Of a stretch of 64,000 bases of DNA, positions 1-9,720 are shown piece after piece; position 1 is the first letter of the stretch, and every line of letters starts with the position of its first letter. The stretch is from contig NZ_JBPWOA010000020.1 in assembly GCF_051781005.1 (NCBI RefSeq), positions 1 through 64,000 of the forward strand, in the 5' to 3' direction. The notes below the pieces were generated by a model. The model was not told the origin of the DNA, did no database searches, and saw nothing but the letters and a program-made list of their open reading frames with translations. The stretch comes from Anabaena sp051781005. GTDB lineage: Bacteria > Cyanobacteriota > Cyanobacteriia > Cyanobacteriales > Nostocaceae. Made by a program: the position numbers and the translations under genes.

Positions 1-1424
1 GTTATAAACACGAATGTGTGAGTAAGATTGAAGAACAATTTTTGGATTTAGCATATAGATTTTATAAATCCTATTTAAGATGTCTTGAGGATAAAGGTGA
101 AGAAGATTTTGATGGACTAATGCAGAAATCTGTAGAAGTAGTTACATCAGGAAAAACCATATTTCGCCGTAAATCAAAAACTGGTGATTTAAAGAGTCTC
201 AGATACATCATGATTGATGAATATCAAGACTTTTCGGAACTATTCTATAATCTAATAGAAGCCATCAGAAAGCACAATCCTCAAGCACTATTTTTCTGTG
301 TTGGTGATGACTGGCAAGCAATAAATGGGTTTGCTGGTTCTGACCTCCGATTTTATCAGAATTTTCACCAACTTTTTCAACCATCACAGCAATTACATAT
401 AGCTACAAATTACCGTTCAGCTTATTCTATTGTTGGTATTGGTGACAAGTTAATGCAAGGGTTGGGTACTCCTGCTCGCGCTGATAAAAAGATTTCAGGA
501 ATAGTTAATATTGCTGATATGTCTATCTTTGAACCAACTTCCACAGAGCAAGAAAATTATCCTGGAGACAATATAACACCTGCTATTTTACGTCTAATTA
601 ACAAGACTATTAAAGAAGGTAAAAAAGTAGTATTACTCAGTCGAAAAAATAGTTTACCTTGGTATGTGAATTATAAAAATCAAAAGAGTAAATATAAAAA
701 TGGTACACTTGATAGTTTTTTAGAACTAGTGCGCTCATACCTTCCTGAAGAATCAAGAGAAGTCGTAACTATATTAACTGCTCACAAATCTAAAGGTCTT
801 CAAAAAGATGTAGTTATAATACTTGATGCTGTTTCTCGTTGTTATCCATTGATACATCCTGATTTAATGTTTACCCGTGTGTTTGGTGATAGCATTGAGC
901 GTGTAGTAGATGAAGAACGCCGTTTATTTTATGTTGCTTTAACTCGTGCAGTTGAAACTTTATTTATTGTCACAGAAAGTAAAAATTCATCACCTTTCCT
1001 TGAAGAATTAAACAGCAGAACAGAAATTTCTGTATTAAATTGGTCAGATTACCAACCTTTGGTTGGTGTAGGAAATCCACGGTATATTAATGTTAAAGTT
1101 TGTAATCAACTTGGGCAAGGTAGCAACGGTACTTACATAATTAGGGATTTGTTTAGAGCGGAAGGTTATAGATGGAATGATACAATAAAATTTTGGTATC
1201 GTAGCTATCCAGCAGAAGGTTTTTCAGTTCAACAATATTTTAATAACGCAAATTGGATTTCTCAAGCTATGGGAATTGAAGTGCAGTTTTGTGACGATGG
1301 GGAAAATGAATTAGCAGTTTATCTTGTTGATCAAGGTTTATGTACTCCGGTAATTGATAATATTTCTGCTAGTGGTACAGAAATGGATATTTTCGAGTTA
1401 GAAATCCTTGATAAACCCTTCTGA
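1..1424 (+). CDS. UvrD/Rep-like superfamily 1 DNA helicase, 3' part
   Basis: The frame is open to the left edge of the window, so the gene starts upstream and the P-loop (motif I) is not visible. What remains shows SF1A helicase motifs in order: motif II as DEYQDFS, motif III as GDDWQAINGFAGSD, a TNYRS motif IV region, motif V as TAHKSKGLQKDVVII, and motif VI as EERRLFYVALTRA. About 110 residues after motif VI match nothing I recognise and could be a substrate-binding tail. The family unwinds DNA in repair or in defence modules; the context here does not decide which. The GTG at position 18 is only an internal codon. Confidence 0.85.
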   Translation, partial: YKHECVSKIEEQFLDLAYRFYKSYLRCLEDKGEEDFDGLMQKSVEVVTSGKTIFRRKSKTGDLKSLRYIMIDEYQDFSELFYNLIEAIRKHNPQALFFCVGDDWQAINGFAGSDLRFYQNFHQLFQPSQQLHIATNYRSAYSIVGIGDKLMQGLGTPARADKKISGIVNIADMSIFEPTSTEQENYPGDNITPAILRLINKTIKEGKKVVLLSRKNSLPWYVNYKNQKSKYKNGTLDSFLELVRSYLPEESREVVTILTAHKSKGLQKDVVIILDAVSRCYPLIHPDLMFTRVFGDSIERVVDEERRLFYVALTRAVETLFIVTESKNSSPFLEELNSRTEISVLNWSDYQPLVGVGNPRYINVKVCNQLGQGSNGTYIIRDLFRAEGYRWNDTIKFWYRSYPAEGFSVQQYFNNANWISQAMGIEVQFCDDGENELAVYLVDQGLCTPVIDNISASGTEMDIFELEILDKPF

Positions 1425-1468
1425 GTTCACTAAATTTTTGTCAATGAGTAAGTCCTAAACTTGTTAAA

Positions 1469-2293
1469 ATGAAAACAGACAGCATATTTTACCGATTATT
1501 TCAAGAAGTACCCGGTATATTTTTTGAACTGATTGGTAACTCTCCCCAACTAGCGGAACTTTATCAATTTTCATCAGTTGAAATTAAACAAACAGCTTTT
1601 AGAATAGATGGAGTTTTCTTACCTAACCAAAATACAGATAACCCCATCTACTTTTTAGAAGTACAATTTCAATCAGATAAGGATCTCTACAATAGACTTT
1701 TTAGCGAAATATTTCTTTACATCCGCCAAAACAACCCCAAAAATCACTGGAGTGTGGTAGTTATCTATCCAAACCGCAGCATAGATACAAGAGATATTCA
1801 GCATTATCAAGAATTCTTCACCAGCCAACGAGTCAGAGTTATTTATCTTGATGAATTAGGAGAAACAACATCTTTACCCATTGGTATTGCTACAATAAAA
1901 CTAATCATCGCTAACGAAGATAACTCCATTACCCAAGCTAGAGAATTAATCACCAGAACTAAACAAGAGATAGATTCTCAATTTCAACAGCAACAAGTAT
2001 TACAAATCATCGAGACTATTTTAATTTACAAGTTTCCAAGAATGAATAGGGAGGAAATAGAAGCCATGTTTGGATTAAGTGAGTTAAAACAAACCCGATT
2101 TTATCAAGAAGCAAAAGAAGAGGGAAAGGAAGAAGGAATAGAAGTAGGTGAACGCAAAGTTAAATTAGACGCAGTTCCTGGGTTGATAGCATTGGGTTTA
2201 ACTAGAGAACAAATCGCACAAGTTTTAAATTTAAGTTTGGAAGAAATTAGCGAGATTGTCCAACAACAAAATATCAACACAAAGGACAAATAA
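1469..2293 (+). CDS. Rpn-type PD-(D/E)XK nuclease (DUF2887/DUF4351-like)
   Basis: This 274-residue protein resembles the Rpn (recombination-promoting nuclease, formerly transposase_31) proteins that are abundant in Nostocales. The N-terminal half has the spaced acidic residues expected of a PD-(D/E)XK core: D47 in RIDGVFL and E64-V-Q66 in YFLEVQFQ. The C-terminal part has the charged KEEGKEEG linker and a short helical tail that are typical of the family. It starts 45 bp after the helicase stop and may be co-transcribed. The reading frame is intact. These proteins are often multicopy and mobile, but no terminal repeats are visible here. Confidence 0.75.
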   Translation: MKTDSIFYRLFQEVPGIFFELIGNSPQLAELYQFSSVEIKQTAFRIDGVFLPNQNTDNPIYFLEVQFQSDKDLYNRLFSEIFLYIRQNNPKNHWSVVVIYPNRSIDTRDIQHYQEFFTSQRVRVIYLDELGETTSLPIGIATIKLIIANEDNSITQARELITRTKQEIDSQFQQQQVLQIIETILIYKFPRMNREEIEAMFGLSELKQTRFYQEAKEEGKEEGIEVGERKVKLDAVPGLIALGLTREQIAQVLNLSLEEISEIVQQQNINTKDK

Positions 2294-2381
2294 AATAGAT
2301 AAAGACGAGGAATAATACCAAATAGGTGATAAATTTATTCCTCAACACTTTTTAGATACCTGTGTTTTATGTTCTCTGTTC

Positions 2382-3011
2382 CTAACTCAATTTCCGTGCT
2401 TGTATAACCTGCAAACTACCACCAGCATATAAACTTGGTACACTTACCTCAAACCCATTTTCTCTTAACAAAGCAGGTAAATCAGTTTTTAATAACTCCC
2501 AAGCAGTCTCCGTTTCAAATAACCAGAAAAACACCGATAAACCAGTCCAAAATATGGGATTTGTCGGTGGGTGAAAATCTACTAATGTAAATACACCCCC
2601 TGGCTTTAAAACCCGATAAACCTCTTGAATGATTTTTCGCAATTGTTCAGGCTGCATTTCGTGTAAAGCGGCACTGGTATGAATGACATCAAATAAATTA
2701 TCTACAAAAGGCATATTTTCTGCAAAAGCTTCCACATAAGCAGCATTCGGCACATTTCTCCGCGCCCGTTGCAAAGATAATGGAGAAGCATCTAGCCCTG
2801 TAACATTTTGTGATAATTTCACCAAAAATTCTGTTGTTTGACCACTACCACAACATAAATCTAGAATTTGAGTATCTGAGTTTAGTGTTAAACCTTGTAA
2901 AGCGAGTTGGCGGAAACGACGTTCACCACCCACACTTAAGGCTGCTAAACGCGATATGCCATCATATAACCATTGATAGCGATAACTCCAGTCTCTTAAA
3001 ATAGTTGCCAT
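2382..3011 (-). CDS. Class I SAM-dependent methyltransferase
   Basis: This 209-residue protein has the Rossmann-type SAM-binding motif I as LDLCCGSGQTTEF, an acidic motif II at GLDASP, and the motif around RVLKPGGVFTLVDFHPP that is characteristic of UbiE/MenG-like and arsenite-type methyltransferases. The substrate cannot be read from the sequence. The gene is divergent from hemH, with about 90 bp between starts, so the two may share a promoter region. A link to tetrapyrrole or quinone metabolism is only suggested by position. Confidence 0.8.
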   Translation of the reverse strand: MATILRDWSYRYQWLYDGISRLAALSVGGERRFRQLALQGLTLNSDTQILDLCCGSGQTTEFLVKLSQNVTGLDASPLSLQRARRNVPNAAYVEAFAENMPFVDNLFDVIHTSAALHEMQPEQLRKIIQEVYRVLKPGGVFTLVDFHPPTNPIFWTGLSVFFWLFETETAWELLKTDLPALLRENGFEVSVPSLYAGGSLQVIQARKLS

Positions 3012-3104
3012 TGCATCTTTCCTACCGATAAAGCTTTATATTTAATTAAAGATATATTGTTAACATTAGTAAAAAATCTGAAAGGTTGGGGGAAAGTAAC
3101 TGCT

Positions 3105-4268
3105 ATGGGTCGTGTAGGCGTATTATTACTCAATCTCGGAGGCCCCGATAAATTAGAAGATGTCGGGCCGTTTTTATACAATCTGTTTTCTGATCCTGAA
3201 ATTATTCGTCTACCCTTTCGCTGGATGCAAAAACCTTTGGCTTGGTTTATTGCTACACGACGAACTAAAACATCTCAAGAAAATTATAAGTATATCGGTG
3301 GTGGTTCTCCATTGCGGCGGATCACAGAAGAACAAGGGGAAGCACTGAAAGCACAACTAAATGCTTTGGGGAAAGAAGCGAATATTTATGTGGGAATGCG
3401 TTATTGGCATCCATATACAGAAGAAGCGATCGCACAACTGTCTCAAGACAACATTGAAAGTCTGGTGATTTTACCACTTTACCCCCAATTTTCTATCAGT
3501 ACTAGTGGTTCCAGTTTCCGACTCTTAGAACAACTGTGGCGCGAAAACCCAAAACTGCAACCGCTGGAATACACCGTCATTCCTTCCTGGTACAAACAAC
3601 CAGGCTACCTGCAAGCAATGGCGGAATTGATAATTCAGCAACTCAATCAATACCCTGATCCTGATCAAGTGCATATCTTTTTTAGCGCCCACGGCGTTCC
3701 TAAAAGCTATGTTATCGAAGCAGGTGATCCTTATCAACAAGAGATTGAGGAATGTACTCAGTTGATAATGCAAACCCTAAATCGCCCCAATGCCCACACC
3801 TTAGCTTATCAAAGTCGTGTCGGTCCCGTGGAATGGCTGCAACCTTATACTGAAGATGCGCTCAAAGAACTAGGTGCAGCAGGTGTCAAAGATTTAGTCG
3901 TTGTACCTATCAGTTTTGTCTCAGAACACATCGAGACACTGCAAGAAATTGATATTGAATATCGGGAAATAGCCGAAGAAGCCGGAATTCACAACTTCCG
4001 TCGTGCCGCTGCTCCCAATACGCATCCGGTATTTATTAAAGCACTAGCAGATTTGGTAATTGAGTCACTGGAAAAACCTAGCCTCAAATTATCACAAGTC
4101 ACCCAGATGAAAAAAAGGGTGAAAATGTACCCTCAAGAACGTTGGGAATGGGGTTTAACAACCAGCGCCGAAGTCTGGAATGGTCGAATTGCCATGCTAG
4201 GTTTCATTGCTTTGATTATCGAGTTGATTACTGGTCAAGGCTTACTACACGCGATCGGACTTTTGTAA
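3105..4268 (+). CDS. hemH: Ferrochelatase with C-terminal chlorophyll a/b-binding (Hlip-like) domain
   Basis: Ferrochelatase inserts Fe(II) into protoporphyrin IX in the last step of heme synthesis. I chose ATG 3105 (MGRVGVLLLNLGGPD) because the family begins there and a purine-rich GGGGGAAAG lies upstream; an upstream TTG would add 16 residues. The catalytic His is in FSAHGVP (H196) and the conserved Glu is in SFVSEHIETL (E274). The last ~45 residues form a CAB/Hlip helix with the WNGRIAMLGF chlorophyll-binding motif. This tail is typical of cyanobacterial and plastid type II ferrochelatases and tethers the enzyme to thylakoids. At 387 residues the length is normal. Confidence 0.96.
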   Translation: MGRVGVLLLNLGGPDKLEDVGPFLYNLFSDPEIIRLPFRWMQKPLAWFIATRRTKTSQENYKYIGGGSPLRRITEEQGEALKAQLNALGKEANIYVGMRYWHPYTEEAIAQLSQDNIESLVILPLYPQFSISTSGSSFRLLEQLWRENPKLQPLEYTVIPSWYKQPGYLQAMAELIIQQLNQYPDPDQVHIFFSAHGVPKSYVIEAGDPYQQEIEECTQLIMQTLNRPNAHTLAYQSRVGPVEWLQPYTEDALKELGAAGVKDLVVVPISFVSEHIETLQEIDIEYREIAEEAGIHNFRRAAAPNTHPVFIKALADLVIESLEKPSLKLSQVTQMKKRVKMYPQERWEWGLTTSAEVWNGRIAMLGFIALIIELITGQGLLHAIGLL

Positions 4269-4362
4269 AAATAGCAAGGTAGAAATTTTAATTATTCACA
4301 CAATAGACTAAAATCCCCCGGAACTCAATACTTGTCGGTTAAGCTCAAAAAAATGAAATCGC

Positions 4363-4437
4363 GTAGGTTGGGTTGAACGATAGTGAAACCCAACAAATGC
4401 TTGCAAATGTTGGGTTTCGTTCCTCAACCCAACCTAC
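4363..4437. repeat. Palindromic dispersed repeat (hairpin)
   Basis: Outer arms GTAGGTTGGGTTGA (4363-4376) and its exact complement (4424-4437) enclose a second pair of 11-nt arms, GAAACCCAACA/TGTTGGGTTTC (4385-4395 and 4408-4418), so the element can fold into a long hairpin. This is a repeat type that recurs in Nostocales genomes. It lies downstream of hemH between convergent genes and could also help end transcription. A fragment of one arm (TGTAGGTTGAAT) recurs near 15856. Confidence 0.75.
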
Positions 4438-4546
4438 AAAAATTCTAAAACCTAAAATTGATCAATAATTCCTTGATGCTACAAGCCCCCAGATTTATCC
4501 ATGAAATTAATGGAAAATCCAAAATCTAAAATCTAAAATTGTCTGA

Positions 4547-5092
4547 CTACAGACGACGATTTTGCCAGTACCACTGATACCACTGTTTAGCACTATGAAT
4601 TGCAAACCAGAGAAGGATTAAGGCAATTAATCCTCCTTGCCAGGGAGCATCAACGGCAAACAGTACCAGTAGAACACACAACATATCTTGAAGAAAAACT
4701 GCCCACAACGGCAAGCCACGCAAGCGATAAAACCAACCTAATTGAACTAGTTGGAGTACCAAAGCCAAGGAACCACCAATACAAGCAATTATCCAGCTTG
4801 GCATTGCTGTTGCTGAGGCAACGGCTAACCCCATAATTGCCCCTACTATGGGAGACAAAAATAACTGAATCTGTTGTACTATTCTTTGCCCACTTAGCCT
4901 TTTGGAGGCAAATAGCTCAAATAGTGACCAACTAGTGAGTAAGCAGATTAATACATAAGGTGAAATACGTGATAACAGCGGAACTTGAGACCAGAGGTTG
5001 CTGCCTTGTAACAACCCAATGATGAGCAAGGGCGTACCTATTCTCAATCCAGCAGCGGCAGCAGCAGAAAGCGTGGCGAGAATTTCAATCAT
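4547..5092 (-). CDS. DUF4126 integral membrane protein
   Basis: This 181-residue, very hydrophobic protein begins with MIEILATLSAAAAAGLRIG. That glycine- and alanine-rich first helix is characteristic of DUF4126 proteins, whose function is not known. About five membrane-spanning segments can be drawn, including stretches around GAIMGLAVASATAMPSWII and GLIALILLWFAIHSA. It ends in a short basic tail. It is a single-gene unit, convergent with hemH. Confidence 0.7.
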   Translation of the reverse strand: MIEILATLSAAAAAGLRIGTPLLIIGLLQGSNLWSQVPLLSRISPYVLICLLTSWSLFELFASKRLSGQRIVQQIQLFLSPIVGAIMGLAVASATAMPSWIIACIGGSLALVLQLVQLGWFYRLRGLPLWAVFLQDMLCVLLVLFAVDAPWQGGLIALILLWFAIHSAKQWYQWYWQNRRL

Positions 5093-5491
5093 TGGAATAT
5101 CCCTATTATGAATAAAGGAGCAGAAGAGAGTTGTGAATATTTAGTCTTATTGAGAATAATTGTTGTACAACACTGATATTAACTAGTCTGTACATAGTAG
5201 ATGCATTTTTGATATTATATATATACAGTTATAATTCATACTTATCATATTTGTGTAGATTTTAGGAGCAATTTTAAGGTTTAGACGAGTATTCAGGCTA
5301 GAAAATACTCCAAATCTCTAACTTTGCATAAATGGGGGATGATTTCTGTCACGCAGAGGCGCAGAGACACAGAGAGAATGAGAGTTTGAGGTTTCAATGT
5401 CAAAAATCCAGGAGTCAAAATTATTACCTGGTTAGAGATAATATTAGAAGCGTGGTTTTTCCCTTCTAGTTCGACTCCTGAATCCTGAAAT
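5093..5491. other. Intergenic region with short-repeat debris
   Basis: No gene is seen here. At 5349-5385 lies a CACGCAGAGGCGCAGAGACAC-type purine-rich repeat of a kind common in cyanobacterial intergenic DNA, and near 5409 an AGGAGTC-type heptamer. The AT-rich part near 5160-5260 is presumably the promoter side of the DUF4126 gene. Confidence 0.5.
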
Positions 5492-6787
5492 TTAAATACC
5501 CAATCGTTGATAAACCTGATCTAAATGTCTGAGATGCTGTTGTGGGTCAAAACAGGCATCTATTTCTGTTGGTGACAGCTTTTCGGTGACACGGGGATCT
5601 TTGCTAATCAAATCGCGGAAATTACCTTCTGGTTTGTTCCAAGCTGTGTGGGCGCTTTGTTGGACGATCGCATAAGCTTCTTCGCGGTTGAGTCCTTTGT
5701 TGATCAAAGTTAGTAAAACTCTTTGGCTGAAAACTACACCACCGTAGCAGTTAAGATTCCGTTCCATGTTCTGGGGATAAACCAGTAGATTTGTCACCAA
5801 GTCGGTGATTTCATGCAGCATAAAGTGAGTCAAAATGCAGGCATCTGGTAAAACTACCCGTTCGACGGAACTGTGAGAAATATCTCGTTCGTGCCATAAA
5901 GCGACGTTTTCTAAAGCTGCACCTGCATGACTTCTTACTAATCGCGCCATCCCGGTGAGTCGTTCGGAACGAATGGGATTGCGTTTGTGTGGCATTGCAC
6001 TGGAACCTTTTTGACCTTTGGCGAAGAATTCTTCAACTTCCAAAACGTCGGTTTTTTGGAGATTGCGGATTTCTACAGCAAAGCGTTCAATAGATGCGGC
6101 AACTAAGGCTAACTGCTGCACATAATCGGCATGAATATCGCGGGAAATAACTTGTGTGGAAGCAGTATCGGGTTTGAGTCCAAGTTTTTCACAAGCGATC
6201 GCTTCTACACGCGGTTCAATATTGGCATAAGTTCCCACCGCACCGGAAATTTTACCCACAGCGATGGTTCCCCGGAGAATTCGTAAGCGTTCTTGGTGTC
6301 GCAACATTTCCGCTAACCAACCGGCTAACTTAAAGCCAAAAGTCATGGGTTCAGCGTGGATACCATGCGATCGCCCAATCATGACTGTATAACGGTGTTC
6401 TCTAGCCTTGTGGCGAATTGCCTGAATTAAATCTTCCAAGCATTGCAACAACAGATCCAAACTAGCAACCAATTGTAGTGCCAAAGCCGTATCTAGCACA
6501 TCTGAACTAGTTAAACCCAAATGAATATAGCGTCCCGCCTCACCTACATATTCATTGACATTAGTCAAAAAAGCGATCATATCATGGCGAACTTCTGCCT
6601 CAATTTCTAGCACCCGCTGGGGGTCAAAATTCGCCTTGGCTTTAATCTCTGCAACTGCTTCTGATGGAATATAACCCAATTGAGCCTGTGCCTCGCAAAC
6701 AGCAATTTCTACTTGCAGCCAGGTTTGTAGCTTATAGGCTTCATTCCAAAGATTGCCCATTTCGGGCAAAGTATAACGCTCAATCAC
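5492..6787 (-). CDS. purB: Adenylosuccinate lyase
   Basis: PurB cleaves succinyl-AICAR and adenylosuccinate, releasing fumarate, in purine synthesis. The 431-residue length and the start MIERYTLPEMGNLW fit the bacterial family. The superfamily signature GSSAMPHKRNP, which contains the catalytic loop serine, is present, as are the TSSDVLDTALALQL region and the RSHGIHAEPM motif with its catalytic His. It stands alone, with 700 bp of non-coding DNA upstream. Confidence 0.97.
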   Translation of the reverse strand: MIERYTLPEMGNLWNEAYKLQTWLQVEIAVCEAQAQLGYIPSEAVAEIKAKANFDPQRVLEIEAEVRHDMIAFLTNVNEYVGEAGRYIHLGLTSSDVLDTALALQLVASLDLLLQCLEDLIQAIRHKAREHRYTVMIGRSHGIHAEPMTFGFKLAGWLAEMLRHQERLRILRGTIAVGKISGAVGTYANIEPRVEAIACEKLGLKPDTASTQVISRDIHADYVQQLALVAASIERFAVEIRNLQKTDVLEVEEFFAKGQKGSSAMPHKRNPIRSERLTGMARLVRSHAGAALENVALWHERDISHSSVERVVLPDACILTHFMLHEITDLVTNLLVYPQNMERNLNCYGGVVFSQRVLLTLINKGLNREEAYAIVQQSAHTAWNKPEGNFRDLISKDPRVTEKLSPTEIDACFDPQQHLRHLDQVYQRLGI

Positions 6788-7505
6788 ATTCGGGCATATA
6801 ATACAACCGTCATATTTTACATTTTAATTAGGGTATCTCATTTGTTCCTTCCGCTTTTTGCTCATCAATAGGAGAATGATTTTGAGACTCAGAGTCGATG
6901 AGACTAAATATTCCAACTTGAAAACATTGAGGATCAGGTAGAAGGGAAGAGAGTTTAAAGCCTATTAATTTTGATTCGCATAGCTACAATTATGCAGACT
7001 TACTTAGCTATATAGATAATTTTTAGGACACCTTAGCTAATTTGACTACTTATCCTTAACTTTTACTTAAAGGCTGGGTGCTAGGATCTGACTCGTTCTT
7101 TAACTCAAGACTAAATTATTCCTATATATATTTCACTCAAACCCTATTATTGTCTGCAATCTTGAGAGTGCGATCACCTTTCCTATCGTAAATCCAGCAT
7201 TCGACTGAGCGATCGCCGAAATCTACGCGTAGCGTCTCATCCTTGCACAGCATAACGTAAGCATAAGGCAGCTTAACTAAAAATTACTTGATTTGATTAA
7301 GCAAAAACCATAAATTCCGCTAAAAAAACTCGAAATTATAATTTTGCGTAGTCAGAAGATTTACAAGCCTGTTTTGGGAATGCTAACTGGAGTAATAATG
7401 CGGATGTTAGTAACCATCAGACAATTTTAGATTTTCAATTGATTCCATCAATAAATCCGGGGGCTTCTAGCATCAACAAATCATTGGTCAATATTACATC
7501 AAAGG
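6788..7505. other. Long intergenic region, no gene seen
   Basis: The 718 bp between divergent purB and the histidine kinase gene hold no convincing reading frame. A HIP1-like GCGATCGC variant near 7209 and the palindrome CTACGCGTAG (7223-7232), of the small dispersed-repeat type, are visible. The promoters of both flanking genes must lie here. Confidence 0.5.
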
Positions 7506-8903
7506 ATGGTAAAAATGCTGGCTATGCATAGCATAAGAAATGCTGATGAATTGAACCTAAAACTAGAGTCAACCTTGCAAGAACTACCAGTTTGGACGGT
7601 TCAAATCGAGCTAAATTATCCAGGAAATGCATTAGCTAAACTTTTTGAGCAAGAGCCTTTACTGCCTGGAATCATCTTGACTAAAAATCAGCAATGTATA
7701 GGCATGATTTCACGACGGCTGTTTTTTGAGCAAATGAGTCATCCCTATGGTTTAGGGCTATTTGCTGGTCGTCCTATCGAATATCTATACAATTTTCTGA
7801 AGCCAGAGATATCTGTCTTACCAGAAGATGTGCTGATTATGGAAGCGACCCAGATAGCATTAGAACGCTCTTCTAAAAACGTCTATGAGCCAATTTTAGT
7901 CACAGATCAATCTTGTCAGTATGGAGTCCTTGATTTCCATCAGTTACTGTTAGCCTCATCCCACATCCAGGCTCTCACACTGACTAGATTACAAAAAGAA
8001 AAAGAACGAGCCAGAGCAGCACACGCAGGATTTCGTGACCTCCAGCACAACTATACTCGATTACTACAAAATGAAAAAATGATTGCTTTGGGACAAATGG
8101 TAGCAGGTATAGCCCACGAAATTAATAACCCCATGAATTTTATCTATGGCAATCTCAACTATGCTAGTGAATATGTACAAGACCTGATCAAGATACTGCA
8201 ATGCTATCAACAGGAACAGTCTTACTCTGATGTAGTGTCACAAGTAAAAAAGCAGGGGATTGAAATAGAATTTATTATGGAAGATTTGCCTAAATTATTA
8301 TCTTCCATGAAAGTTGGTGCTACCAGAATTAATGAAATTGTTTTATCTTTACGTAATTTCTCTCGATTAGATCAAGCAGAAATTAAATTAGTCGATATTC
8401 ATGAAGGTATTGAAAATACATTAACAATTCTCCAACATAATTTAAAAGCTAAACCTGATCGTCCGGAAATTTCAGTAATTAAAGAGTATGGCAAACTTCC
8501 TTTAGTCGAGTGCTATGCAGGGCAAATGAATCAGGTATTTATGAATATAATAGCTAATGCTATTGATGCTTTATCTGAAAGTTATAAAGTTTCCAATGGC
8601 AGTGATAAAAATACTCAAAAAGATATCAAAATTTTTATTCGTAGCGAAGTAACTGATGATAATCAAATAATGATTAGCATTGCTGATAACGGTTTGGGAA
8701 TACCGGAGGGTATACAAAAACGTTTATTTGATCCATTCTTTACCACTAAACCTGTAGGTAAAGGAACTGGATTAGGATTATCTATCAGCCATCAAATTGT
8801 AGTGGAAAAACATGGTGGTCAACTTTACTGTGTATCTAATCCAGGCAAAGGTTCAGAATTCATCATTAAAATTCCCATTTTTTTAGACAAAAGATTGTCT
8901 TAG
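7506..8903 (+). CDS. Cytoplasmic sensor histidine kinase with CBS-like N-terminus
   Basis: This 465-residue protein has no membrane segments. Residues ~30-155 look like a CBS-pair-type sensory region (PLLPGIILTKNQQCIGMIS ... PILVTDQSCQYGVLDF). A short coiled coil leads to the kinase core: the H-box GIAHEINNPMNF with phospho-acceptor H204, N-box NIIANAIDAL, G1 DNGLGIP, F-box LFDPFFTTKP and G2 GKGTGLGLS. The kinase core is closely similar to that of the three-GAF kinase at 21883. No response regulator is adjacent. The start could be ATG 7506 or ATG 7515, the latter with AAGGATGG at better spacing. Confidence 0.88.
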   Translation: MVKMLAMHSIRNADELNLKLESTLQELPVWTVQIELNYPGNALAKLFEQEPLLPGIILTKNQQCIGMISRRLFFEQMSHPYGLGLFAGRPIEYLYNFLKPEISVLPEDVLIMEATQIALERSSKNVYEPILVTDQSCQYGVLDFHQLLLASSHIQALTLTRLQKEKERARAAHAGFRDLQHNYTRLLQNEKMIALGQMVAGIAHEINNPMNFIYGNLNYASEYVQDLIKILQCYQQEQSYSDVVSQVKKQGIEIEFIMEDLPKLLSSMKVGATRINEIVLSLRNFSRLDQAEIKLVDIHEGIENTLTILQHNLKAKPDRPEISVIKEYGKLPLVECYAGQMNQVFMNIIANAIDALSESYKVSNGSDKNTQKDIKIFIRSEVTDDNQIMISIADNGLGIPEGIQKRLFDPFFTTKPVGKGTGLGLSISHQIVVEKHGGQLYCVSNPGKGSEFIIKIPIFLDKRLS

Positions 8904-8908
8904 AAAAA

Positions 8909-8983
8909 TTCACAAAAAAGATGATCCAATCTTGTGGGATGGGCATACTTCGACAAGCTCAGTACAAGTCCTGCCCGTCCTTG
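8909..8983. repeat. Dispersed repeat, copy A (uninterrupted)
   Basis: This ~75-bp segment, running from TTCACAAAAAAGATGATCC to CAAGTCCTGCCCGTCCTT, recurs in inverted orientation at 15878-15974. There a 23-nt insertion splits it. The copy here represents the uninterrupted site. Confidence 0.8.
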
Positions 8984-9088
8984 TATTATTAGCAGGATTT
9001 TCGTCCTGCACCACAAGAAATTTTGGGATATTTTTTTATTTGGAAGTCTGTTAATGAAAACTTTATACAAACTGGATATATATGAAGT

Positions 9089-9229
9089 TGCATAGAATAA
9101 GATATCAAGAATAATTGACCGCAGATAAACGCAGATATAGCTTGCTTCCCACAGGGTACACAGATGAAGATTGATAATTCAATTGATGTCATCATTCTGT
9201 ACAGTATAACTGGCATAAATATATTAAAA
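9089..9229. repeat. Dispersed repeat, copy 1
   Basis: The segment with AGAATAAGATATCAAGAATA and, further on, GATAATTCAATTGATGTCAT is repeated in the same orientation at 40871-40997. The copies differ mainly by a ~20-nt stretch here (about 9138-9158, containing GCTTGCTTCCCACAGGG) that is missing from the other copy. That stretch looks like a small dispersed repeat inserted inside a larger one. Confidence 0.8.
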
Positions 9230-9323
9230 TAATGACATTAGATTTTATACTTATAGCAATTTTTGAATTTTCCAGAGATAATCAAATAACCCTAATTCTG
9301 CAAAATAACAATCTATAATAACT

Positions 9324-9665
9324 ATGTTAAGCAGTTGGCTTTATCTCATGATAGCAATTATTTTTGAAGTCTGCGGCACAACTTGTATGAAATTGTCCGA
9401 AGAATTCACTAAAATAATTCCTTCCATCTTAATATTTGTATCCTATGGACTTTGTTTAACTTTTTTGACACTTTCTCTCAGAAAAATTGAAGTTAGTATC
9501 GTTTATGCCATTTGGTCTGGATTTGGTACTATCTTAATTACTAGTATTGGTATTGTCTGGTTTCGTGAGTCTTTCACAGTCGTAAAAGCTATGTCCATAT
9601 TTTTAATAATTGTCGGTGTGATTGGTTTAAATTTAGGTGAATACTTGCAGAATACCCATAATTAA
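9324..9665 (+). CDS. Small multidrug resistance (SMR/EmrE-type) transporter
   Basis: This 113-residue protein has four predicted membrane helices. SMR proteins work as dimers that exchange protons for cationic drugs, quaternary amines or guanidinium. The essential membrane glutamate is E15 in IAIIFEVCGTTCMKLSE. The motif VYAIWSGFGT in helix 3 is also conserved, with Tyr/Trp residues that line the substrate pocket. The length is normal for the family. The substrate cannot be assigned from sequence alone. Confidence 0.9.
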   Translation: MLSSWLYLMIAIIFEVCGTTCMKLSEEFTKIIPSILIFVSYGLCLTFLTLSLRKIEVSIVYAIWSGFGTILITSIGIVWFRESFTVVKAMSIFLIIVGVIGLNLGEYLQNTHN

Positions 9666-9720
9666 CGTTCATTTTTCTAAAATTAGAAGCAATGTATTGA
9701 GTAAGTGCAGAAGTTATTGA

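Noticed and set aside
1469..2293. Complete transposable element around the Rpn-type gene
   Set aside because: The older family name is transposase-like, but no terminal inverted repeats or target duplications flank the gene.
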